Positions 30,349-35,608 of a DNA stretch of 35,608 nucleotides are shown piece after piece. This DNA comes from CAVRJC01 sp964505725. Lineage in GTDB: Bacteria; Actinomycetota; Acidimicrobiia; IMCC26256; DASPTH01. The translations under genes were made by a program, and so were the position numbers. The stretch covers positions 1-35,608 of the forward strand of contig CAZDJK010000037.1 in assembly GCA_964505725.1 (NCBI GenBank), given 5' to 3'. The notes below the pieces were generated by a model, which saw only the letters and a list, made by a program, of their open reading frames with translations, did no database searches and was not told where the DNA came from. Each line of letters begins with the position of its first letter. Positions within the stretch are counted from its first letter, which is position 1.

Positions 30349-31479
30349 TCACAGGTCGAAGTGCCGGCAGATCTGCTCACGCTGGTACGCCGGTTCCCCG
30401 TACAGCGCGGCGTCGGTGGTGATGCGGCGCAGGTAGAGATGCTGGTCGTGCTCCCACGTGAACCCGATGCCCCCGAACACCTGGAAGCAGTTCTGGGCCA
30501 GCTCCACGCCGCTGTCGCCGACGAACGCCTTGGCCATGCGCGCCACCTCGGGCGCGTCGGCTCGCCGCTCGCCGACGGCTCGGGCGGCGGCGGTCGCCAT
30601 CGCCTTGCTCATCTCGAGCAGGAGGCTGGTGTCGGCGAGCAGGTGCTTGACCGCCTGGAAGGAGCCGATCGGGCGGCCGAACGCCGTCCGCGCCTTCGCG
30701 TAGTCGAGCGCCGCCTCGAAGTCGCGGTCCATCGCGCCCGCCGACTCGGCCGCCGTCAGCGCCATCGCCACCTGGAGCTGGCGCTCGACCGCGTCGGCTG
30801 CCGAGCCCCGATCGCCCACGACGGCGGCGGCCGGGAGCTCGACGTCGTCGCAGGTGACCTCGCAGAACCGACGGGTGAGGTCGAGGCCGTCGAGCAGCCG
30901 GACGTCGACGCCGGGCGTTCCCGCCTCCACCAGGAGCTGGGTGAGCCCGTGGTCGCCGCCGGCGGTGACGAGCAGCCAGTCGGCGAGGTCGGCGTCCTGG
31001 ACGAAGCCGGCGGCTCCGGAGAGGACGTAGCCGTCGCCGCGGGCCTCCACCCGCAGGCCCTGGCCGGGCTCCCAGCTCCCGTTCACGGTCGCGAGCGCCC
31101 ACGTGGCCACCGCCTCCCCCGCGACCAGCGCGGGCAGCACCGCGGCCCGCTGGGCCTCGCTCCCGGACGCCGCGAGCCCGCACGCGACCGCGTTGGTCGC
31201 CACGAACGCACCCGGTTGGAGGAACCGGCCCCGCTCGTAGGCCACGACGGCGGCGTCGAACACGCCGTTGTCCGACACGCTGCCCCCGCCGAGGTCGTCG
31301 GGGACCAGCATCGCGTACCACCCCAGCTCCGCGGCCTGCCGCCGGTAGTCGGCACCGGCATCGGCGTGCTCGGCGCCGAGCGTGCGCACCTTCTCCACCG
31401 GGCAGGACGACTCGATGAAGCGCGCGGTCGTGCGCGCCATCAGCTCCTGGTCATCGGTGAGGTCGACGTCCACGGTCAC
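30349..31479 (-). CDS. Acyl-CoA dehydrogenase family protein, short type without a clear catalytic Glu
   Basis: 376 residues from GTG 31479, with GAGGAC directly upstream. TDDQELMARTTARFIESS begins the N-terminal helices; ARTAFGRPIGSFQAVKHLLAD and QVFGGIGFTWEHDQHLYLRR are typical of the FAD-binding C-terminal domain. The canonical base near the C-terminus (YEGT motif) reads LYGEPAY, so Glu is replaced by Gly, and no Glu is seen at the alternative helix-G position. This pattern suits one subunit of a heteromeric dehydrogenase such as the FadE28-FadE29 type, but no partner is in the window. CoA ligase precedes it by four bases. Confidence 0.85.
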   Translation of the reverse strand: MTVDVDLTDDQELMARTTARFIESSCPVEKVRTLGAEHADAGADYRRQAAELGWYAMLVPDDLGGGSVSDNGVFDAAVVAYERGRFLQPGAFVATNAVACGLAASGSEAQRAAVLPALVAGEAVATWALATVNGSWEPGQGLRVEARGDGYVLSGAAGFVQDADLADWLLVTAGGDHGLTQLLVEAGTPGVDVRLLDGLDLTRRFCEVTCDDVELPAAAVVGDRGSAADAVERQLQVAMALTAAESAGAMDRDFEAALDYAKARTAFGRPIGSFQAVKHLLADTSLLLEMSKAMATAAARAVGERRADAPEVARMAKAFVGDSGVELAQNCFQVFGGIGFTWEHDQHLYLRRITTDAALYGEPAYQREQICRHFDL

Positions 31480-31483
31480 GTCC

Positions 31484-32998
31484 TCAGATCGAGGCGGCGC
31501 GGCCTTGCCAGTAGGGCGCGCGCAGGTCGCCCTTCTTGATCTTGCCGTTGGGGTCCCGGGGCAGCGCGTCGACGAAGTCGACGGACTTGGGGCACTTGTA
31601 GTGCGCGAGCCGGTCGCGGCAGAACCCGATCAGCTCGTCCACGGTGACCGGCGCGCGCGCCTCGACCACAGCCTTGACCTGCTCGCCGAACTCGTCGTCG
31701 GGCACGCCGATGACCGCGACGTCGGCAACGGCGGGATGTGCGAACAGCACGTTCTCGACTTCCGCGGGGTAGATGTTGGCGCCGCCCGAGATGATCATGT
31801 GCGACTTACGGTCGGTGAGGAAGAGATAGCCCTCGTCGTCGACGTACCCCATGTCGCCGACCGAGAACATGCTGCCGCGCCACGTCTCGGCCGTCTTCTC
31901 CGGTGCGCCCTCGTACTCGAAGCTCGACCCGTTGTCGATGTAGACCTGTCCGACCGCTCCCTGCGCGACCTCGTTGCCGTCCTCGTCGAGGATGTGGATC
32001 TCGATCCCGCCCACCGGGCGGCCGACGGTGCCCGGCTTGCGGAGCCACTCGTCCGCCGGGCACTCGGTGGCGTACCCCTCGGTGGCGGCGTAGTACTCGT
32101 AGACACTCCCCTCGGGGAACAGCTCGAGCACCTTCCACTTCACGTCGACCGGGCACGGCGCACCCGCGTGCAGCAGGCGCTTCACCGACGAGAGGTCGTA
32201 CCCGCGCCGCACGTCCTCCGGGAGCCCGACGATGCGCACGAGGTGGATGGGAGCCATCTGGGTCCACGTGACGCGATGGCGCTCGATCAGCCGCAGCGAC
32301 TCCTCGGCGTCGAAGTGGTCCATGATCACGACGGTGTGGCCCCACGCGAGGGCCATGGACGCGTACGCGCCGGGCGCGGTGTGGTACATCACCGCGGCGA
32401 GGAGGTGCACCTCGCCGGGGTCGAGGACCAGCCCGAGACGTGCGTGCATCACCGCCTGGGCCGAGGCGAGCGCGGCGGCCGCCCCTTCGGGCGACTCCTT
32501 GCGCACGACCGCCTTGGGCCGGCCGGTGGTGCCCGACGTGTAGTACCGCAGGGGCGCCAGGCCGGGGCCGGCCGCGGCACCACCCGGGCTCTCGCCGAGC
32601 GGCGAGGCGTTCTCCGCGCCCACCCACGCCTCGTAGGCCTCGCCGCGGAACACCGTGTCGGGGAGGCCCGCGTACACCTCGGCGTTGGCGGGCTCGGCCA
32701 CGACCAGCGCCGCCCTGGTGTCGTCGACCAGGTACTCCACCTCGTCGCGCTGGAACCGGAACGACACCGGCGCGACGGTGGCGCCGACGCGACCCGCACC
32801 GGCGATCAGCTCGAAGAACTCGATCGAGTTCCGCAGGCCGACCGCGATGCGGTCGCCGCTCGCCACGCCCCTCCCGACGAGCGCCCGCGCGACCTGGTTC
32901 GCGCGGGCGTCGAGCTGCCGCCACGTGACGACGCGGTCGTCGTGCACGAGCGCCGGCGCGTGGCCTCGTTCCTCTGCATACCGCTGGATCGGGTCCAT
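31484..32998 (-). CDS. AMP-dependent acyl-CoA ligase
   Basis: 504 residues from ATG 32998. Phosphate loop YYTSGTTGRPKA (152-163), EYYAATEG and SVGDMGYVDDEGYLFLTDRKSHMIISGGANIYPAEVENVL, and the terminal LPRDPNGKIKKGDLR with the catalytic Lys. It is a classical fatty-acid/aryl-CoA ligase. It starts a minus-strand operon with acyl-CoA dehydrogenase and SnoaL-like protein: activation, desaturation, then hydration or isomerisation, which is an inference. A TACAGT box lies 10 nt upstream. Confidence 0.93.
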   Translation of the reverse strand: MDPIQRYAEERGHAPALVHDDRVVTWRQLDARANQVARALVGRGVASGDRIAVGLRNSIEFFELIAGAGRVGATVAPVSFRFQRDEVEYLVDDTRAALVVAEPANAEVYAGLPDTVFRGEAYEAWVGAENASPLGESPGGAAAGPGLAPLRYYTSGTTGRPKAVVRKESPEGAAAALASAQAVMHARLGLVLDPGEVHLLAAVMYHTAPGAYASMALAWGHTVVIMDHFDAEESLRLIERHRVTWTQMAPIHLVRIVGLPEDVRRGYDLSSVKRLLHAGAPCPVDVKWKVLELFPEGSVYEYYAATEGYATECPADEWLRKPGTVGRPVGGIEIHILDEDGNEVAQGAVGQVYIDNGSSFEYEGAPEKTAETWRGSMFSVGDMGYVDDEGYLFLTDRKSHMIISGGANIYPAEVENVLFAHPAVADVAVIGVPDDEFGEQVKAVVEARAPVTVDELIGFCRDRLAHYKCPKSVDFVDALPRDPNGKIKKGDLRAPYWQGRAASI

Positions 32999-33066
32999 CG
33001 CGGGGTGGACTGTACGCCCTCGGTGCGTGGGCCGCGGGTCCGCTGGCCCCGGCTTCGGACCGTGCG

Positions 33067-33072
33067 TAAGGT
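33067..33072 (+). promoter_or_regulatory. -10 box (TAAGGT), probable leaderless start
   Basis: TAAGGT lies 8 nt upstream of ATG 33081. The 82-bp gap also holds the divergent TACAGT at 33009-33014 (minus strand). Confidence 0.4.
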
Positions 33073-33080
33073 CGCGTTCC

Positions 33081-33896
33081 ATGCGCGACCTCGCAGGCAG
33101 GAACGCGGTCGTCACCGGTGGTGGCGGGCTGCTCGGGCGCGGCATGGCGACGGCCTTCGCCCGGGAGGGCATGAACGTGGTCGTCGCCGACATCGACGAG
33201 GACAAGGCCGGGGCGACCGCGGACGCAGTCACCGCGCTCGGGACGCGCGCCATCGCGGTGCGCACCGACGTCACCGACCGGGCCTCGTTCGCGGCGCTCG
33301 CCGATCGTGCGTACGAGGAGCTGGGCGCGGTGCACCTGCTCTGCAACAACGCGGGCCTCGCGGTGCTCAAGAAGTTCGAGGATCTCACCTTCGACGACTG
33401 GGACCGCGTCCTCGCGGTGCAGTTCGGGGGCGTTCTGAACGGCGTGACCACCTTCCTCCCCCGCCTCCTCGCCCAGGGCGGCGAACGCCACATCGTGAAC
33501 ACGTCCTCGATGTCGGGCGTCGGCCGGGCCGATCTGCGCTCGCTCAACGCCCCGTACGTCACCGCGAAGTTCGCGGTGGTCGGGCTGACGGAGGTGATGG
33601 CGCCCCCGCTCGCCGAGCACGGGATCGGGGTGTCGGTGCTGTGCCCCGGCTACACCGTCGCCGATCCCGACGCGGTCGCGTCGTTCGCCATGCCCAGCGC
33701 GGCGTGGTACGAGCACAACCTGCTCCGCCCCGACGACGTCGCGGCCGAGGTGGTGCACGGCATCCGCGAGGAACGCCTGTACATCTTCCCGCACCGCGCC
33801 GGGCGCGGTGAGGTGGAAGGCCGTCACGCCGTCCTCGTGGAAGGCTTCGACCAGGCGGCGCGCACGAGCCCGCCCATGGCGGGCCCGCCGCCGTAG
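33081..33896 (+). CDS. Short-chain dehydrogenase/reductase
   Basis: 271 residues of a classical SDR: TGGGGLLGRG (12-21) for NAD(P), NNAG (89-92), S143 and Y159-V-T-A-K163 in APYVTAKFA. VADIDEDKAG after strand 2 has an acidic residue (D37), which favours NAD over NADP. The end (about 240-271) is an extended tail. It oxidises or reduces a hydroxy/keto group, substrate unknown. Divergent from the CoA ligase operon and followed by a thioesterase. Confidence 0.92.
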   Translation: MRDLAGRNAVVTGGGGLLGRGMATAFAREGMNVVVADIDEDKAGATADAVTALGTRAIAVRTDVTDRASFAALADRAYEELGAVHLLCNNAGLAVLKKFEDLTFDDWDRVLAVQFGGVLNGVTTFLPRLLAQGGERHIVNTSSMSGVGRADLRSLNAPYVTAKFAVVGLTEVMAPPLAEHGIGVSVLCPGYTVADPDAVASFAMPSAAWYEHNLLRPDDVAAEVVHGIREERLYIFPHRAGRGEVEGRHAVLVEGFDQAARTSPPMAGPPP

Positions 33897-33927
33897 ACGC
33901 ACCGGGAGCCGCGTGGCGACGGTCCCG

Positions 33928-33933
33928 TATCCT
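33928..33933 (+). promoter_or_regulatory. -10 box (TATCCT) before the thioesterase
   Basis: TATCCT is 6 nt before GTG 33940. It supports that start rather than the in-frame GTG at 33913. Confidence 0.4.
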
Positions 33934-33939
33934 CCCCCG

Positions 33940-34734
33940 GTGACCTTCAGGAGCATCCTCGAGCTCGAGCCGCTCGCCACGGACACCTGGCGAGCGTGGA
34001 CGCCGCCCGGGACCCGCCGATCGGACATCTTCGGGGGCCAGGTCGCAGCGCAGGCGCTGGCCGCGGCCACCGAGACCGTGCAGCCCGACCACTTCGCCAA
34101 TTCGGTGCACTGCCGATTCCTCCGACGCGGCCAGCCCGCACTCCCACTCGACATCCGCGTCGAGCGCATCCGCGCGGGGCGCACCTACACCGACCGTCGG
34201 GTCGAGGTGATCCAGGACGGCAAGACGATCTTCGCCATGCTGGCGTCGTTCCACGCCGAGGAGCCCGGGCCCGAGTACGACCACCCGATGCCCGACGGCG
34301 TCGCCGGTCCCGAGAGCGTGCCCGCGCCCGGCGAGTGGCACTGGGACCCGTCGCTCGACACCCGCATGCTCGACGTGGAGGCACCGCTCGTGCAGTGGTG
34401 GGGCAGGATCGTCGACGACCTGCCCGACGATCCCGCGCTGCACCTGTGCGGACTGCTCTACGCGTCGGACGTCTCCGCGGGCGGGGCCGCGATGCAGGCG
34501 GTCGGCCTGCCGATGTTCGGCACCGCGGGCAGCTTCGGCAGCCTCGACCACGCGCTCTGGTTCCACCGCCAGCCCCGGGTCGACGAGTGGTTCTTCTGCG
34601 ACATCCGCCCGCTCACCGTCCGCGACTCACGCGGCCTCGTGCTGGGCCGCATGTTCGACCGCGACGGTCACCACCTTGCGACCTTCGCCCAGGAGATGTT
34701 CCTGAAGGTGGGTCACTCGCCTCCGGCGAAGTAA
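33940..34734 (+). CDS. Acyl-CoA thioesterase II (TesB-like)
   Basis: 264 residues from GTG 33940 with two hot-dog domains. FRSILELEPLATDTWRAWTPPG and FGGQVAAQAL (31-40) open the N-terminal hot dog; GSLDHALWFHR and FAQEMF near the end carry catalytic-type residues of TesB (Gln in AQE, Asp in LYASD). It cleaves acyl-CoA to the free acid and CoA, releasing CoA or stopping overload of the pathway. Its 3' end overlaps the convergent HAD-like gene by 22 bases. GTG 33913 would add nine residues. Confidence 0.9.
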   Translation: MTFRSILELEPLATDTWRAWTPPGTRRSDIFGGQVAAQALAAATETVQPDHFANSVHCRFLRRGQPALPLDIRVERIRAGRTYTDRRVEVIQDGKTIFAMLASFHAEEPGPEYDHPMPDGVAGPESVPAPGEWHWDPSLDTRMLDVEAPLVQWWGRIVDDLPDDPALHLCGLLYASDVSAGGAAMQAVGLPMFGTAGSFGSLDHALWFHRQPRVDEWFFCDIRPLTVRDSRGLVLGRMFDRDGHHLATFAQEMFLKVGHSPPAK

Positions 34735-35159
34735 CGGGGGTGCTCCGGGGTCTCCCCGGCCGCGACGAGCTGGATCACGTCGTACACGGTCTCGAGCGCG
34801 TCGTCGGGCTCCTGGCCGCGCGCCGAGGCGTGGGACTCCCCGAGGTACTCGGGGATCCACACGCCGCCGAAGCAGCGGACGATGCCCGAGTAGTCGTCGA
34901 TGACGAAGTCGGGCACTACCGGCACCTCGAACTCGGTCAACCGCCGCCGGTAGTCGGACAACGGCTTCCCGTACACGCCGCTGACGAGCTCTTCGAGCTC
35001 GAAGCTGCGGACGACGCCCCAGCGCACACCCTCGCCGGACCAGACGTACACGTCGTGGCCGTCGTCGCGGAGTCGCGTGAAGACATCGTGGGTCCCCGGG
35101 CGCAGGGAGTTGTCCCAGCCGCCCAGGATCGTGTAGTCGACGTCGAAGAAGATGTGCAT
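34713..35159 (-). CDS. Small HAD-like phosphatase
   Basis: 148 residues. HAD motif I is FFDVDYTIL with D6 nucleophile and D8; VYVWSGEG gives a motif-II Ser; GKPLSDYRR a possible motif-III Lys; DFVIDDYSG an acidic motif IV. It is short and lacks a large cap, so it may act on a macromolecule or small phosphate in the cytoplasm. Substrate unknown. Start ATG 35159; no Shine-Dalgarno or -10 is evident. Confidence 0.8.
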   Translation of the reverse strand: MHIFFDVDYTILGGWDNSLRPGTHDVFTRLRDDGHDVYVWSGEGVRWGVVRSFELEELVSGVYGKPLSDYRRRLTEFEVPVVPDFVIDDYSGIVRCFGGVWIPEYLGESHASARGQEPDDALETVYDVIQLVAAGETPEHPRYFAGGE

Positions 35160-35208
35160 GGATGTGCCGATCGGTCGCCCCGAGGTGCCGCGGCCGGTCC
35201 GGACGCGA

Positions 35209-35240
35209 CGTGGTCCCCGGGTATCTACCCGGGGACCACG
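35209..35240 (-). terminator. Perfect 15-bp hairpin terminator
   Basis: CGTGGTCCCCGGGTA (35209-35223) and TACCCGGGGACCACG (35226-35240) pair completely around a 2-base loop. It follows the stop of the partial substrate-binding protein by 33 bp on the minus strand. No T-run follows. It stands in the 113-bp gap before the HAD-like gene. Confidence 0.75.
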
Positions 35241-35272
35241 CCTCGAGCCAAATTCAGGCGGTCAGCCCGTGG

Positions 35273-35608
35273 TCACGGCTGGCAGTACAGCTTCGGCACC
35301 GAGCCCTGGAGGTTGTCGACGTACTTCGTACCCTTGATCTTGTAGAGGTAGAAGCACTTGACCTGCGGGTTCGGCGCGGTCCCGTCGCTGTAGGTCAGCG
35401 GCGGGTTGCTGTTGCCGAGGGTCTCGTCCTTGAACTGCGACAGGCCCTTGATCACGTCCGCCGCGGTCACGGTCGCGCTCGCGGCCGGCGCGTCGTTCTC
35501 GATCGCCTTGGCGAACGCGAGCCCCGCCTCCCACGAGTCGATCGCCGCCAGCATGGTGGCGGAGCTCTGGTACTTCTTGCCGCCCGGCGCGTAGTCCGGC
35601 GCGTACTT
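35273..35608 (-). CDS. ABC substrate-binding protein, C-terminal part
   Basis: The frame is open to the right edge, so only the last 111 residues are present; the ATG at 35554 is internal. The end PPLTYSDGTAPNPQVKCFYLYKIKGTKYV is typical of LivJ-like branched-chain substrate-binding proteins (family PF13458). A second such receptor is at 21844 and differs in sequence. Signal peptide and binding pocket lie outside. The stop is followed by a strong hairpin. Confidence 0.7.
   Translation of the reverse strand, partial: KYAPDYAPGGKKYQSSATMLAAIDSWEAGLAFAKAIENDAPAASATVTAADVIKGLSQFKDETLGNSNPPLTYSDGTAPNPQVKCFYLYKIKGTKYVDNLQGSVPKLYCQP

Noticed and set aside
35273..35554. Complete small protein starting at 35554
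   Set aside because: The frame stays open to the window edge and the sequence is the C-terminal end of a binding protein; the ATG is internal.

Overview
This window is chromosomal DNA from a very GC-rich actinomycete. An uncultured member of the Acidimicrobiia is the best guess from gene content: a BldD-like regulator, an F420-type luciferase-like oxidoreductase, a DUF929 protein, a stand-alone LigD-type polymerase and many acyl-CoA, CoA-ligase and amidohydrolase genes. Taxonomy is inference only; there is no rRNA or tRNA gene here. No phage, insertion sequence or CRISPR array is visible.

Layout. 1-1184: 3' end of a family-4 glycosyltransferase and a small membrane protein on the opposite strand. 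1185-2500: BldD-like regulator, then a ferritin-like protein on the minus strand with a good promoter. 2589-6960 (minus): a five-gene operon of a small membrane protein, MoxR AAA+ ATPase, DUF58 protein and two membrane von Willebrand A proteins. 7078-13781: mostly single genes (cyclase family, DUF929, crotonase-family protein, two alpha/beta hydrolases, LigD-like polymerase, DUF1275 membrane protein). 13826-18837 (minus): LLM oxidoreductase, CoA ligase, VOC protein and molybdopterin oxidoreductase; a nitroreductase and an odd SDR diverge from it. 20436-23181: flavin monooxygenase-like acyl-CoA dehydrogenase and a branched-chain-type substrate-binding protein. 23247-29798: two amidohydrolases (minus), a TetR regulator, a third amidohydrolase and a CoA ligase (plus). 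29910-34734: a CoA ligase / acyl-CoA dehydrogenase / SnoaL operon (minus), then an SDR and a TesB-type thioesterase (plus). 34713-35608: HAD-like protein and the C-terminal part of another substrate-binding protein.

How it fits together. From 13.8 kb to 34.7 kb the genes look like several small catabolic modules for hydrophobic or aromatic/alicyclic acids: import, ring or amide hydrolysis, CoA activation, dehydrogenation and thioester hydrolysis. The substrates cannot be named from sequence.

Most notable observations: (1) a family of four about 40-60 bp palindromic repeats (TTGCGTC...TAT...GACGCAA), each at a gene 3' end and all in the same orientation; (2) at least ten genes with a TAnnnT -10-like hexamer 6-9 nt before the start codon, which predicts leaderless mRNAs; (3) a TetR regulator with an 11-bp palindrome on the predicted start site of the divergent operon; (4) a BldD homologue whose c-di-GMP motif is kept with one Asp-to-Glu change; (5) several enzymes lacking the expected catalytic residues.
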